Shown: positions 34,346-44,579 of the stretch, one piece after another
How positions within the stretch are numbered: the first letter of the stretch is position 1
Layout of the letters: each line of letters begins with the position of its first letter
Translations under genes and position numbers: made by a program
NCBI RefSeq assembly: GCF_003467445.1
Contig: NZ_QSGS01000012.1
Span: 1 to 54,632 of the forward strand
DNA length: 54,632 nt
Direction of reading: 5' to 3'
Source of the DNA: Exiguobacterium sp. AM39-5BH
GTDB taxonomy: Bacteria; Bacillota; Bacilli; Exiguobacteriales; Exiguobacteriaceae
The notes under the pieces: generated by a model
What the model was told of the DNA's origin: nothing
Seen by the model: only the letters and a program-made list of their open reading frames with translations
The model's database searches: none

Positions 34346-35446
34346 ATGGCAGAAATTCAATTGAATCATATCGATAAAATCTACGCTGGTGGCGAATCGA
34401 AGGCAGTCAGCGATTTCAACCTACACATCAAGGACCGCGAGTTCATCGTCTTCGTCGGACCGTCTGGTTGCGGTAAATCGACAACGCTTCGTATGATCGC
34501 AGGACTCGAAGAAATCTCGAGCGGTGACTTCATTATCGACGGCAAGCGCATGAACGACGTCGCACCGAAAGACCGCGACATCGCGATGGTCTTCCAAAAC
34601 TACGCACTTTACCCACACATGAGTGTGTATGACAACATGGCGTTCGGTTTGAAGCTTCGCAAGTTCCCGAAAGATGAAATCGACCGTCGCGTCCAAGATG
34701 CGGCCCGTATCCTCGGACTTGAAGAATACCTTCAGCGGAAGCCGAAAGCACTCTCGGGTGGTCAGCGTCAACGTGTCGCCATCGGCCGTGCCATCGTTCG
34801 TGATGCCAAAGTCTTCTTGATGGATGAGCCGCTCTCAAACTTGGATGCCAAGCTTCGCGTACAAATGCGTAAGGAAATCATCCAATTGCACAACCGTCTC
34901 GACACGACGACGATTTACGTTACCCATGACCAAACGGAAGCGATGACACTCGCGACTCGCATCGTCATCATGAAAGACGGAATCATCCAACAAGTCGGTT
35001 CGCCGAAAGAAGTATATGAAAACCCGGACAACATCTTCGTAGCAGGCTTCATCGGATCACCATCGATGAACTTCTTCCGCGGAAAATTGGCTGATGGGAA
35101 GTTCCTCGTCGGCGGTGAAGAAATCAACGTCCCTGAAGGCAAAATGAAAGGTCTTCGTGACCGCGGTTACGTCGGCAAAGAGCTCGTGCTCGGAATCCGT
35201 CCAGAATCGATTCACGATGAACCAATCTACATCGACTCGCCAACGACGCACACGTTCCGCACGCACATCGATGTCGCCGAGCTCATGGGCGCTGAGTCGT
35301 ACTTGTACGCTGAACTCGGTGGTCACCAGTTCACGGCACGGATTGATGGTCGTTCGAATATCCACATGGGTGACGACGTCACACTCGCGCTCGATATGAC
35401 GAAAGCTCACTTCTTCGACACGGAGACAGAACAAGTCATCCGTTAA
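34346..35446 (+). CDS. msmX: Sugar ABC transporter ATPase, MsmX/UgpC type
   Basis: A 366-residue nucleotide-binding subunit of the MalK/MsmX/UgpC group, which in Bacillus energises several oligosaccharide importers. Walker A GPSGCGKST (about 37-45), signature LSGGQRQRVAIGRAI, Walker B VFLMDEPLSNLDAKLR, His in VTHDQTEAM, and a C-terminal TOBE-type beta domain from about 240. AGGAGG lies 8 bases before the ATG at 34346; the ORF extends upstream without a ribosome site. It stands alone, as a shared ATPase would, with a strong terminator behind it and cre sites ahead. Confidence 0.92.
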   Translation: MAEIQLNHIDKIYAGGESKAVSDFNLHIKDREFIVFVGPSGCGKSTTLRMIAGLEEISSGDFIIDGKRMNDVAPKDRDIAMVFQNYALYPHMSVYDNMAFGLKLRKFPKDEIDRRVQDAARILGLEEYLQRKPKALSGGQRQRVAIGRAIVRDAKVFLMDEPLSNLDAKLRVQMRKEIIQLHNRLDTTTIYVTHDQTEAMTLATRIVIMKDGIIQQVGSPKEVYENPDNIFVAGFIGSPSMNFFRGKLADGKFLVGGEEINVPEGKMKGLRDRGYVGKELVLGIRPESIHDEPIYIDSPTTHTFRTHIDVAELMGAESYLYAELGGHQFTARIDGRSNIHMGDDVTLALDMTKAHFFDTETEQVIR

Positions 35447-35461
35447 AGAGTACAATAGGCT

Positions 35462-35497
35462 GAAGTGAACCGTATAAACACGGTTCACTTCTTTTTT
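35462..35497 (+). terminator. Terminator of msmX
   Basis: A 12-bp perfect stem GAAGTGAACCGT/ACGGTTCACTTC followed by six T. Confidence 0.92.
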
Positions 35498-35519
35498 ATT
35501 TCATACTATTCAATAGGCG

Positions 35520-35549
35520 TTTACATTGTTTAAATCATTCATTTATATT
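35520..35549 (+). promoter_or_regulatory. Promoter of the DUF6671-like gene
   Basis: TTTACA (35520-35525), 18 bases, TATATT (35544-35549), in an A+T-rich stretch 42 bases before the start codon. Confidence 0.45.
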
Positions 35550-35590
35550 TTTTATAAGGAATCTGTATTGGCTTAGAAAGGAAAAGGGTT

Positions 35591-36427
35591 ATGAATTTTT
35601 TAAAAGATCGAGATGTTCTGTTAGTGACAATACATCAAAAAGAAAAAGTTATAAAGCCTCTCCTGGAAGGGCAATTTGGATGCCACATGCATGTGAGTCC
35701 ACTCGATACTGACCAATTCGGGACGTTTACGCGAGAAGTAAGTCGACAACAATCCCAATTCGACACAGCACGAAGAAAAGTCACTATGGGTTTGAAGCTA
35801 ACCAATCATCGTGTTGGTGTAGCAAGTGAAGGCATGTTCGGATTCCATCCCCTCGCGCCCATTCCGTGGAATACTGAACTGGTATTACTGAAAGATGATG
35901 AGTTAGAGCTTGAATTATATGGTTATTATGAAGGACTCAATACAAACTTCAGTCATACAATTGTACAAGACTATCCTGCAGCACTGCAGTTTGCGAATCA
36001 AGTTGGTTTTCCAGACCATCATGTGATTCTCCGAGCAGATGATGAGCACTCATCCGTCATTTTAAAAGACATAATGAATGAATCACTACTACAGGAAGCT
36101 TTTAAGTACTGCTTTTATAAGTCAACGAATCGACAAGTCTTTATCGAGACAGACATGCGGGCATACGCTAACCCGACTCGCATGAAAAATATTGAGATTG
36201 CGACGAGACAACTAATTGAACAGGCAAACTCTTTATGTCCATCTTGTGGCACACCGGGTTTCCGTATCGTCCAGAAAGTACCTGGTCGATTATGCGAGCA
36301 ATGTCATACTCCTACAAAACAAATAGTGCAACACGTCTATGCCTGCTCGACTTGTCAGTGTCAACAAACAAAAGATCTTGAAGATATATATGCATCTCCA
36401 AGATATTGTGATTTGTGCAATCCCTAA
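35591..36427 (+). CDS. DUF6671-like protein with C-terminal zinc ribbons
   Basis: A 278-residue protein of unknown function, resembling the family annotated as DUF6671. The N-terminal 210 residues carry DTDQFGTFTREV, LGxASEGMFGFHP-like VASEGMFGFHPLAP, LNTNFSHTIV and ETDMRAYANPTRM, an arrangement of conserved Asp, Glu, His and Arg that looks enzymatic. The last 70 residues hold four CxxC pairs (CPSC, CEQC, CSTC, CDLC), enough for two zinc ribbons. AAAGGAAAAGGG precedes the ATG. The gene is visibly A+T-richer than its neighbours and has its own promoter and terminator, suggesting gain by transfer. Single gene between msmX and an amino-acid transporter. Confidence 0.75.
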   Translation: MNFLKDRDVLLVTIHQKEKVIKPLLEGQFGCHMHVSPLDTDQFGTFTREVSRQQSQFDTARRKVTMGLKLTNHRVGVASEGMFGFHPLAPIPWNTELVLLKDDELELELYGYYEGLNTNFSHTIVQDYPAALQFANQVGFPDHHVILRADDEHSSVILKDIMNESLLQEAFKYCFYKSTNRQVFIETDMRAYANPTRMKNIEIATRQLIEQANSLCPSCGTPGFRIVQKVPGRLCEQCHTPTKQIVQHVYACSTCQCQQTKDLEDIYASPRYCDLCNP

Positions 36428-36429
36428 TA

Positions 36430-36480
36430 TAAAAAAGCAGCCGTGTATCTCCACTTACGGAGAAATCATGGCTGCTTTTT
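36430..36480. terminator. Bidirectional terminator
   Basis: AAAAAAGCAGCC pairs with GGCTGCTTTTTT, with an inner CTCC/GGAG stem, between two convergent genes. Confidence 0.85.
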
Positions 36481-36482
36481 TA

Positions 36483-37133
36483 TTAACGGATTGCATATCG
36501 ACGTTCGAGCCGATGCTGCCCCGCTTGGATAAGCGTCGACAAGATCCAATAGATCGAAGCCGAGAACAAGAGGAGCGGCATGACGAGATACGTCGTCGCA
36601 GCGATTTGATCCGACACATACGTCAACTCTTGGACGGCGATGACCGAACCGAGTGACGTCGATTTGATAATATCGATGACCGAGTTGGACACCGGTGGGA
36701 TCGCACGCGATAACGCTTGTGGGAAGATGATGTCCTTGAAGCGCTTCGCACGCGGAATCCCGAGGGCGACACTCGCCTCGACCTGCCCGCGATCGACCGA
36801 ATTGATGGCCGCGCGGAATGCTTCCGAGATATAGGCCGCAAAGTGAAGACCTAACCCGAAGATGAGCGCCTGCATCCCGCTCAACTGGACGAAACCGGTT
36901 AGACCGACGTACAGGATGAGGAGTTGCAAGAGGAGCGGTGTGCCCCGGAAGAACGAAATATACGTACGGGTGAACAACCGAACGACCTTGACAGGACTGC
37001 TGTGCAGGACAGCGATGATCAGACCGAGCACCAAGGCGAGGAGAATCGACAGGATACTGGCGATCAACGTCAATTGTACGGCTTCCAAATAGGCCGAACG
37101 GTTCTCGATGACGGTCGTGATCAGTTCATTCAT
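36483..37133 (-). CDS. Polar amino-acid ABC transporter permease
   Basis: A 216-residue permease of the His/Glu/Gln/cystine family with about five membrane helices (the first near 22-45). The coupling-loop motif EAFRAAINSVDRGQVEASVALGI is typical. It imports amino acids together with the binding protein encoded just upstream, which it overlaps by four bases. No ATPase gene follows, although such operons usually encode one; a terminator comes at once. Confidence 0.88.
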   Translation of the reverse strand: MNELITTVIENRSAYLEAVQLTLIASILSILLALVLGLIIAVLHSSPVKVVRLFTRTYISFFRGTPLLLQLLILYVGLTGFVQLSGMQALIFGLGLHFAAYISEAFRAAINSVDRGQVEASVALGIPRAKRFKDIIFPQALSRAIPPVSNSVIDIIKSTSLGSVIAVQELTYVSDQIAATTYLVMPLLLFSASIYWILSTLIQAGQHRLERRYAIR

Positions 37134-37888
37134 TGGCTGATGTCCTCACCGAAGTACTTCTCACCGATTTCAGCCATTGTGCCGTCTTCTTTCATCTCAG
37201 CCAAAGCATCGTCCAACTTGTCGAGCACGTCTGAGTCTTGACGCGTCATATAGCCTGCTTCACTCTTATTGAAGACGTCACCGACCGCTTTCACGTCGTA
37301 ACCTGTCTTCTCAAGCTCTGTCAAGATGAAGAGACGGTCATTGAGCGCCGCATCGAGACGTCCAACTTGAAGGTCTTGGAGCACTTGGTTCGCCCCTTTA
37401 TAAAACTTCACTTCAGCCCCGGCTTCCTCAGCGAGCTGCGCGTAGACGGAACCTTGTGTCGAGCCGACTACTTTGCCTTTGAGATCATCGATGCCTTGAA
37501 TGTCCTTGTTGTCTGAAGCGACGATGACTTGCGCCCCTGATACCGCATACGGAGTTGAGAACGCATACTTCTCTTCACGTTCTGGCGTAATGCTCATTTG
37601 GTTCGCAATCATGTCGATTCGTTCTGCGTCAAGCGCTGGCACGAGTCCTTTAAAGTCCATCGGTTCGTATTCGACCTTGTAGCCGGCACGCTTGGCCGCT
37701 TCGTTCAACACGTCGATGTCGTATCCTGTGATTTCACCTTTGTCTTTATACGTGAATGGAGGGTATGTCGCTTCTGTCCCGACTGTAATGACGGCTTCTT
37801 TCGAGCCGCTATCTGTCTCTGATCCGCAAGCCGCGAGCACCCCAAATGATGCACTGATCGCGAGTACTGCTGTTAATGATTTTTTCAT
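37130..37888 (-). CDS. Amino-acid ABC transporter substrate-binding lipoprotein
   Basis: A 252-residue extracellular solute-binding protein of family 3. The signal peptide ends in the lipobox VLAAC (Cys21), so the mature protein is lipid-anchored. TEATYPPFTYKDKGEITGYDIDVLNEAAKRAG is the family fold start; Arg and Asp in GRLDAALND and GSTQGS lie in the ligand pocket region. Specificity (cystine, glutamine, arginine or other) cannot be read with certainty. AGGAAGGCGG precedes the ATG. First gene of a two-gene unit with the permease. Confidence 0.9.
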   Translation of the reverse strand: MKKSLTAVLAISASFGVLAACGSETDSGSKEAVITVGTEATYPPFTYKDKGEITGYDIDVLNEAAKRAGYKVEYEPMDFKGLVPALDAERIDMIANQMSITPEREEKYAFSTPYAVSGAQVIVASDNKDIQGIDDLKGKVVGSTQGSVYAQLAEEAGAEVKFYKGANQVLQDLQVGRLDAALNDRLFILTELEKTGYDVKAVGDVFNKSEAGYMTRQDSDVLDKLDDALAEMKEDGTMAEIGEKYFGEDISQ

Positions 37889-37977
37889 GGTAAATTCCGC
37901 CTTCCTGATAATCCTTATATGATTACATGGTTATGAACAATACACTCATCATACTGACGGGGGCATCCGTTGTCAAA

Positions 37978-38008
37978 CAAAAACCACCACCTTCGTCAGG
38001 GCAGTGGT
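37978..38008 (-). terminator. Terminator of pgcA
   Basis: ACCACTGCC pairs imperfectly with GGTGGTGGT, followed on the minus strand by TTTTTG, six bases past the stop codon. Confidence 0.6.
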
Positions 38009-38014
38009 CATCCA

Positions 38015-39742
38015 TTAATCGATTGCTTTCGCTTGCTTCATGACATCGCGTTCAATCGCCTCCCGTTTCAATGTCGTTTTCTCCGCGCTATCGGCGTGGA
38101 CACTAAAATAGAATTTAATTTTCGGCTCTGTCCCCGACGGACGTAAGCAGAACCATGAGCCGTCCTCGAAGATGAATTTGAGCACGTTCGACGACGGCAA
38201 GTCGATCGCTTCCGTCTCACCTTGTCGCAAGTTCTTCGCGACTTGTCGCTTATAGTCCTCGAAGCGGACGACTTCATAGCCGCCGACTTCTTGCGGCGGA
38301 TTGGCGCGGAACGCCTCCATCATTCGACCGATTTGCTCGAGTCCTGCTTTGCCTTTGAGCGTCATCGATTGGAGCGACTCTTCATAGAAGCCATACTTCT
38401 CATAGACGGCTTGGAGGGCATCGTATAATGTGCGCCCGTGCTGTTTATGGAAAGCCGCCATCTCGGCGCCGAGCAAGCACGCCTGGACGGCATCTTTGTC
38501 ACGGCAGAAATCTCCAATCAAATAACCGTAGCTCTCTTCATAGCCGAATAAGAACTTGTACTGCCCTGACTCTTCATACTGCTTGATTTTCTCGCCGATG
38601 AATTTGAAACCGGTGAGCGTGTTCTCGAGATGGACCCCATACGCCTTGGCGATGGCTGCCCCAAGTTCCGATGTGACGATCGTCTTCGCGACGAAACCGT
38701 TCGTCGGAAGCGTCCCCGTCTCCACTTTTTGAGACAAAATGTAATCCATGAGGAGCGCCCCGGTCTGGTTCCCCGTCAAGACGAACCATTCCCCGTTACG
38801 GTCACGGACCGTGAAACCGACGCGGTCGGCGTCCGGATCCGTCGCCATGAGCAAGTCGGCCCCGACGCGGTCGCCGTACTGCATCGCGAGCTCGAAGGCG
38901 GCCCGTTCTTCCGGGTTCGGATAACTGACCGTCGGGAATGCCCCGTCCGGCTCGGCCTGTTCGTCGACGATGGTGACGTGTTCGAAGCCGTACGCTTTCA
39001 ATCCTTCCATGACCGGACGACGTCCCGTCCCATGAAGCGGTGAATAGACGATTTTGAGCGGATCGCCTTGGACGTCCGTATGAATCCGAATTGATTGGAG
39101 GGCTTCCATATAAGCCGCGTCGACCGACGCATCGACCGTGACGAGTGTGCCCTCGGCTCGAAGCGGTGCCTCATCGTTAACTTCAATCGTCAATTCATCC
39201 TCGATTGCATTGACGTACGAGACGAGCTCATCAGCTTCTGCCGGTGGCAATTGTCCACCGTCGGCGCCATATACTTTAAAGCCGTTATATTCCGGCGGAT
39301 TGTGGCTCGCCGTGATGACGATGCCGCCGAAGGCGTTTAAATGACGGACGGCGAATGACAACTCTGGCGTCGCCCGCAAACTCGAGAACAAGTAGGTCTT
39401 AATCCCATTCGAAGCGAGTGTGCGTGCCGCCTCGAGCGCGAACTCTGGCGAGAAGTGGCGTGAGTCGTGGGCGATGACGACGCCGTGACGCTTTGCTTCT
39501 TCTCCTGATGCGGCGATAAAGTCGGCAAAGCCTTGCGATGCCTTTCGAATCGTATAGATGTTCATTCGGTTCGCGCCTGGTCCGATTTCTCCACGCATAC
39601 CGCCCGTCCCGAATTCGAGGGTCTTATAAAAGGCATCCTCGAGTGATGTCTCGTCTTGCTCGAGCGCCTCGAGTTCGGCGCGTAAATGTGGTTCGAGTGC
39701 CTCGTGTTGTTTCCATCGGTCAAACGTCTGTTGCCATGTCAT
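38015..39742 (-). CDS. pgcA: Alpha-phosphoglucomutase PgcA
   Basis: A 575-residue enzyme that interconverts glucose-6-phosphate and glucose-1-phosphate. The phosphoserine loop is [11 protein letters not shown] (Ser146), the metal loop is DPDADR, the sugar loop contains GYEESYGY, and the phosphate-binding region is [13 protein letters not shown]. Length and motifs match B. subtilis PgcA. Glucose-1-phosphate supplies both the nearby glycogen operon and wall-polymer glucosylation. AAAGGGG lies 7 bases before the ATG at 39742. Single gene. Confidence 0.94.
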   Translation of the reverse strand: MTWQQTFDRWKQHEALEPHLRAELEALEQDETSLEDAFYKTLEFGTGGMRGEIGPGANRMNIYTIRKASQGFADFIAASGEEAKRHGVVIAHDSRHFSPEFALEAARTLASNGIKTYLFSSLRATPELSFAVRHLNAFGGIVITASHNPPEYNGFKVYGADGGQLPPAEADELVSYVNAIEDELTIEVNDEAPLRAEGTLVTVDASVDAAYMEALQSIRIHTDVQGDPLKIVYSPLHGTGRRPVMEGLKAYGFEHVTIVDEQAEPDGAFPTVSYPNPEERAAFELAMQYGDRVGADLLMATDPDADRVGFTVRDRNGEWFVLTGNQTGALLMDYILSQKVETGTLPTNGFVAKTIVTSELGAAIAKAYGVHLENTLTGFKFIGEKIKQYEESGQYKFLFGYEESYGYLIGDFCRDKDAVQACLLGAEMAAFHKQHGRTLYDALQAVYEKYGFYEESLQSMTLKGKAGLEQIGRMMEAFRANPPQEVGGYEVVRFEDYKRQVAKNLRQGETEAIDLPSSNVLKFIFEDGSWFCLRPSGTEPKIKFYFSVHADSAEKTTLKREAIERDVMKQAKAID

Positions 39743-39841
39743 GGTCAGTTCCCCTTTCGACATTCAAAAATTCAATCGAAGTACTCGCCAATTTGTTCCA
39801 TCTTGTATACGATGGGAGTAACGAAACTTCGAGGTGATACT

Positions 39842-40660
39842 ATGTTTCCAACTATGCGTGCCCAAGAACTGAAACACATCGTCCATACGGACTCGATTCG
39901 CTTTATTGATTGCCGCTATTCATTAAACGACGCCTCATACGGAAAGTATGTGTATCGACAAGGGCATCTCCCGAACGCAGTCTTTCTCGATTTGGTGGAA
40001 GACTTGTCCGGGCCGGTCTCCGAGCACGGCGGCCGTCATCCGCTACCGTCAAAAGAAGCGTGGACCGAGACACTTCGCCGCATCGGAATCCAAAAAGATG
40101 ACTTGGTTGTCATTTACGATGATGGGTTCCCATTCGCTGCCCGTGCGTGGTGGCTATTCAAATGGGCTGGTCATGAGCGCGTCATCGTACTCGAAGGTGG
40201 CATCCAATCTGGAATCACTTATTGCGGCGAGACGACGACAGAGATCCCGTCCTACCCCGCCTCAGATTATGTTCCAACGTTCCAAGACGATATGATCGCG
40301 ACACTTGAAGACGTTCGGGCCGCCACGGTCACAGGTGGACTGTATGATTCGAGAACGGCCGATCGTTACGAGGGCAGCCATGAACCAATTGACCGCAAGC
40401 CTGGGCATATCCCGAATGCCGTGCTCTGCTCATATACCGAGGCCGTCACCGACCTCGGTACGCTTCAAGACTTTCATGATTTGAAAGAGCATTACGCCGA
40501 CGTCCTCGATGTCCCGAACCCCATCTTCTATTGCGGGAGCGGCGTCACCGCATGCGTGAACATTTTGGCGTTACACGCCCTCGGTAGAGACGATGTTCGA
40601 CTGTACCCCGGCTCTTACTCTGATTGGATCAGTTATCCAGAAAACAAGGTCCACCCATAA
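39842..40660 (+). CDS. Thiosulfate/3-mercaptopyruvate sulfurtransferase
   Basis: A 272-residue protein made of two rhodanese domains. The first (about 1-135) is non-catalytic; the second ends with the active-site loop CGSGVTA (Cys231), typical of the thiosulfate/mercaptopyruvate sulfurtransferase group. RYSLNDASYGKYVYRQGHLPNAVFLD and SRTADRYEG...KPGHIPNA are the usual rhodanese marks. It transfers sulfane sulfur to cyanide or thiols. GAGGTG lies 5 bases before the ATG at 39842. Divergent from pgcA. Confidence 0.9.
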   Translation: MFPTMRAQELKHIVHTDSIRFIDCRYSLNDASYGKYVYRQGHLPNAVFLDLVEDLSGPVSEHGGRHPLPSKEAWTETLRRIGIQKDDLVVIYDDGFPFAARAWWLFKWAGHERVIVLEGGIQSGITYCGETTTEIPSYPASDYVPTFQDDMIATLEDVRAATVTGGLYDSRTADRYEGSHEPIDRKPGHIPNAVLCSYTEAVTDLGTLQDFHDLKEHYADVLDVPNPIFYCGSGVTACVNILALHALGRDDVRLYPGSYSDWISYPENKVHP

Positions 40661-40675
40661 CGGGTGGATTTTTTT
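40650..40675 (+). terminator. Terminator of the sulfurtransferase gene
   Basis: TCCACCC/GGGTGGA stem, five-base loop, then seven T; the hairpin begins inside the last codons of the gene. Confidence 0.85.
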
Positions 40676-43106
40676 ATTTGACGCTTGTCGGTTTGATGTT
40701 CCAGACGGCGTTTGCGTATTCAGTGATCGTCCGGTCACTCGAGAAGATCCCTGATTTGGCCGTATTGACGATTGAACTCTCGGCCCAGCGTGCTTTGTCG
40801 GCGAATACTTCATCGACACGACGTTGCGCCTGCATATATGACGCAAAGTCCTTCAACACGAGGAAATCATCGTTATAGACAAGAAGTGAATCGAAGATGG
40901 CTTGGAATTGATATTCCCCGACTTTGTCGAACGTCCCGTTGACGAGCCCGTCGACGACATTGCGCACTTCTGTATTCGCATGATAGATATCGGCCGCATT
41001 GTAACCGCCGAACTTCTTATAGTTCATGACTTCTTGCGGCGTCAACCCAAAGATAAAGATGTGATCATCGCCGACCGCATCGCGAATCTCGATATTCGCT
41101 CCATCGAGCGTCCCGATTGTGAGCGCACCGTTCATCATGAACTTCATGTTGCCGGTACCTGACGCCTCATAGCTCGCTGTCGAGATTTGTTCACTTAAGT
41201 CCGAACCTGGGAAGATGCGCTCGGCCATCGAGACGCGATAGTTCTCAAGGAAGACGATCTTGATGAAGTGGCTCGCCCGTTTGTCGTTGTTGATCATCGA
41301 AGCGAGAGCGTTGATATAACGAATGACTTCTTTCGCGTAATAGTAACCCGGTGCCGCCTTCGCCCCGAAGATGAACGTCCGTGGGACCATCGTGAACGTC
41401 GGATCGGCTTGAATCTTTTGATAGAGCGCATGAATGTGCATCGCGTTCATCAATTGACGCTTATAGGCGTGCAGACGCTTGACTTGTACGTCAAAAATCG
41501 AGTCTGGGTCGACGGCGATACCCGTCTCGGCTTGGATATAGCCGGCTAAATCCAATTTGTTTTGTTGCTTCACGTTCATGACCTGCTCTTGGAAGCTCGC
41601 GTCTTTCGAGACATCCATCAACTTCTCGAGGTCGTTCGGGTGTTCAATCCATGAAGGACCAATCGCATCCGTGATTAAATTCGAGAGACGCGGGTTTGAC
41701 TTGAGAAGCCAGCGCCGATGTGTGATCCCGTTCGTCTTGTTGTTGAAGCGGAGCGGGAACATCTCATACAAATGACGCATTTCGCGTTGCTTCAAGATGT
41801 CCGTATGGATCCGGGCGACTCCGTTCGTCGAGTGAGAACCGACGACGGCAAGGTTCGCCATGTTAATGTGTTCGTTCGACACGATCGCGATTTCGCCCAT
41901 ATGCGGTTCGAGATGCGGATAGTTGACGAGGACGTCTTTACAAAAGCGGCGATTGATTTCCGTGATGATTTGATAGATGCGCGGCAATAGCCGTTCATAC
42001 ATCTCGACCGGCCACTTTTCGAGCGCCTCGGCGAGGAGCGTATGGTTCGTGAACGACATGACACTCTTCGTCACGCGCCATGCCTCGTCCCAACCGTAAC
42101 CGTGATCGTCCATCAAGATGCGCATCAGTTCCGGGATGGCCACGACCGGATGCGTATCATTGATATGGACCGCATAATGGTCGCCCAAGTGCTTCAAGGA
42201 TTTATTATGACGTAAGTAAGAAGCAATCATCGACTGGACTCCCGCTGATACGAAGAAGTACTGCTGCTTCAAGCGCAATACTTTCCCTTCGTATGTCGTG
42301 TCGTCCGGATACAGGAATTCAGAGATGGTCGCAATCGATTGCTTATACTTCAGCAAGTCTTTATACGAGCCTTTCGTCCGCTCCATATACTCCTCGTCAT
42401 CAAACGGCGACTCGGCGTTCCACAGTCGTAGCGTGTTGACGACGTCGTTCTTATACCCGATGATTGGCATGTCATACGGGACGGCCCGGACGACTTCGTC
42501 CGGGTGATGGACGATCCGGAGCCGGTCACCGATTTGTCGCATTTCAATCCAACCGCCAAAGTTGACGTCGACGGCTCGGTCGGCGCGTCGCGTTTCCCAC
42601 ATGTTTCCATCACGAAGCCAATTGTCTGGCAACTCGACTTGATAGCCGTCGACGATTTTCTGTTTGAATAGGCCGTAACGGTAGCGAATCCCATTCCCGT
42701 GCCCCGGAAGGCTGAGCGCTGCAAGCGAGTCGAGGAAGCAAGCGGCCAGGCGACCAAGACCGCCGTTGCCTAGGCCTGGTTCCGGCTCATATTCGGTGAT
42801 GTCGGTGAAGTTGAACCCGAGCTCGTCGAGTCCTTCTTGCACGACTTCAAGGACATCCATACTGAGTAGATTGTTATATAGAAAACGTCCGAGCAAAAAT
42901 TCAAGTGAGAAATAAATGACTTGTTTACTCTGCTTTTCTTCTTGCTTGTCGCGCGTGTTGATCCATTTCGGAATTGCCTGTTCGCGCACCATCGTTGCCA
43001 ACGTTTGATACACTTCCTGCTCGGTCCCTTCATCAAACGACTTCCCGTTTAATGCGACAAATCTTTCTTGGAATGAAGTGACGAAGCTTTGTTTATCTGT
43101 AAACAT
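40674..43106 (-). CDS. glgP: Glycogen phosphorylase
   Basis: An 810-residue pyridoxal-phosphate enzyme that releases glucose-1-phosphate from glycogen ends. The cofactor lysine is in EASGTGNMKFMMNGAL (about Lys655). FSLEFLLGRF, GNGGLGRLAACFLDS and HVHNDTHP-like HINDTHPVVAIPE are family blocks. The ATG at 43106 lies 22 bases after the glgA stop codon, with AAGGAG somewhat far (about 12 bases) upstream. Last gene of glgC-glgD-glgA-glgP; it ends against the sulfurtransferase terminator. Confidence 0.95.
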   Translation of the reverse strand: MFTDKQSFVTSFQERFVALNGKSFDEGTEQEVYQTLATMVREQAIPKWINTRDKQEEKQSKQVIYFSLEFLLGRFLYNNLLSMDVLEVVQEGLDELGFNFTDITEYEPEPGLGNGGLGRLAACFLDSLAALSLPGHGNGIRYRYGLFKQKIVDGYQVELPDNWLRDGNMWETRRADRAVDVNFGGWIEMRQIGDRLRIVHHPDEVVRAVPYDMPIIGYKNDVVNTLRLWNAESPFDDEEYMERTKGSYKDLLKYKQSIATISEFLYPDDTTYEGKVLRLKQQYFFVSAGVQSMIASYLRHNKSLKHLGDHYAVHINDTHPVVAIPELMRILMDDHGYGWDEAWRVTKSVMSFTNHTLLAEALEKWPVEMYERLLPRIYQIITEINRRFCKDVLVNYPHLEPHMGEIAIVSNEHINMANLAVVGSHSTNGVARIHTDILKQREMRHLYEMFPLRFNNKTNGITHRRWLLKSNPRLSNLITDAIGPSWIEHPNDLEKLMDVSKDASFQEQVMNVKQQNKLDLAGYIQAETGIAVDPDSIFDVQVKRLHAYKRQLMNAMHIHALYQKIQADPTFTMVPRTFIFGAKAAPGYYYAKEVIRYINALASMINNDKRASHFIKIVFLENYRVSMAERIFPGSDLSEQISTASYEASGTGNMKFMMNGALTIGTLDGANIEIRDAVGDDHIFIFGLTPQEVMNYKKFGGYNAADIYHANTEVRNVVDGLVNGTFDKVGEYQFQAIFDSLLVYNDDFLVLKDFASYMQAQRRVDEVFADKARWAESSIVNTAKSGIFSSDRTITEYANAVWNIKPTSVK

Positions 43107-43128
43107 ATGTGTGTAAAACTCCTTCCGG

Positions 43129-44568
43129 TCATGCGAATAGGTGATACAACTCACGATATTGCTTCGCCGACTGTTTCCAACTGAAGTCCGCAGTCATCGC
43201 TTGATGGACGAGGGCGTTCCAACTGTTGTCATCGTAGAAGACACGAATCGATTTCTCAATCGTTGCCAGCATCTCGTGAGCGTTATAGTTCAAGAAGCCA
43301 AATCCTGTACCTTCTTGGGTGTATTCGTTATACGGCTTGACTGTATCACGAAGCCCCCCCGTCTCTCGTACGATTGGAAGCGTCCCGTAACGCATCGAGA
43401 TGAGCTGACTGAGACCACACGGCTCGAAGCGGGACGGCATGAGGAATGCATCCGATCCGGCATAAATTAAGTGGGCGAGTTCAATGTCGAAGCCGATATA
43501 TGACCCGACCTTACCCGGATGAGACGCCGTCATATGATGGACGATGCCTTCGTATTCCGGTTGGCCTGATCCGAGGAACACGAACTGGCAGTCTAAGTTT
43601 CCGAGCTCTTCGCTCACCGCTTCAATCAAATCAAGACCTTTTTGTTCGACGAGTCGACTGACGAAACCGATCAGCATGACATCGTCACGTACCTCGAGAT
43701 TGAACCGTTCTTGGAGCACGCGCTTGTTAGCGAGTTTCCCTTCTTTGACCGTATCGAGGTTATACGTCTGGGCGATGCGCTTGTCCGTACTCGGATCATT
43801 CGTCGACAAATCAAGGCCGTTCAAGATGCCTCGGACGTCGACAGACCGGTAACGGAGCGTCGCGTCGAGTCCTTCCCCGTAATATGGTTCCATGATTTCA
43901 TCACGATACGACGGGCTGACCGTTGTGATTTGGTCCGAGTGGACGATGCCTGCCTTCATGTAGTTGACGAGCCCGTTATGTTGAATTCCTTCGGCCGTAA
44001 AGTGTTCCGGACCGAACTGTAATAGCTCGCCGAGGACCGTTTCCGGGAAAACGCCCTGATATTGCAGGTTATGGATTGTAAAGACGGTACGAATGCGTCG
44101 GTACGCCTCAATGTGTTGATAATGAATCCGTAAAAAGGCAGGGACGACACCGGTCTGCCAGTCATGACAATGTAGCACGTCAGGAACTTGCTCTGCTTCA
44201 AGTTTCCCAATCATCTCAAGAACAGCGCGAGAGAAAAATGCGAAGCGTTCGGCATCGTCATAGTGACCGTAGAGCACGCCTTCCCGCTTGAAGTAATATT
44301 CGTTGTCGATAAAGTAGTAGGTGATTCCATCACGTTCGAGTTTGAGCACGGCACCGAACTGCTTGCGCCACCCGACCGGGACGATCAGGTCAAACATGTA
44401 CTCCATCTCATTGACGTACTCTTGAGCGATCGTGCCATATTTCGGCATGATGACACTTACTTGTTCACCGAGGCTAGACACCGCTTGAGGGAGCGAGCCA
44501 ATGACATCGGCAAGCCCCCCCGTTTTCATGAACGGTGCCGCTTCTGAAGCGACATACCATATTTTCAT
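43129..44568 (-). CDS. glgA: Glycogen synthase (ADP-glucose)
   Basis: A 479-residue GT5 glucosyltransferase that extends alpha-1,4-glucan from ADP-glucose. The [13 protein letters not shown] motif (Lys15) binds ADP-glucose; [14 protein letters not shown] and [29 protein letters not shown] are the conserved acceptor and C-terminal regions. GGGGG lies just before the ATG. Third gene of the glycogen operon; 11 bases after glgD. Confidence 0.95.
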   Translation of the reverse strand: MKIWYVASEAAPFMKTGGLADVIGSLPQAVSSLGEQVSVIMPKYGTIAQEYVNEMEYMFDLIVPVGWRKQFGAVLKLERDGITYYFIDNEYYFKREGVLYGHYDDAERFAFFSRAVLEMIGKLEAEQVPDVLHCHDWQTGVVPAFLRIHYQHIEAYRRIRTVFTIHNLQYQGVFPETVLGELLQFGPEHFTAEGIQHNGLVNYMKAGIVHSDQITTVSPSYRDEIMEPYYGEGLDATLRYRSVDVRGILNGLDLSTNDPSTDKRIAQTYNLDTVKEGKLANKRVLQERFNLEVRDDVMLIGFVSRLVEQKGLDLIEAVSEELGNLDCQFVFLGSGQPEYEGIVHHMTASHPGKVGSYIGFDIELAHLIYAGSDAFLMPSRFEPCGLSQLISMRYGTLPIVRETGGLRDTVKPYNEYTQEGTGFGFLNYNAHEMLATIEKSIRVFYDDNSWNALVHQAMTADFSWKQSAKQYRELYHLFA

Positions 44569-44579
44569 AATATCCCCCT

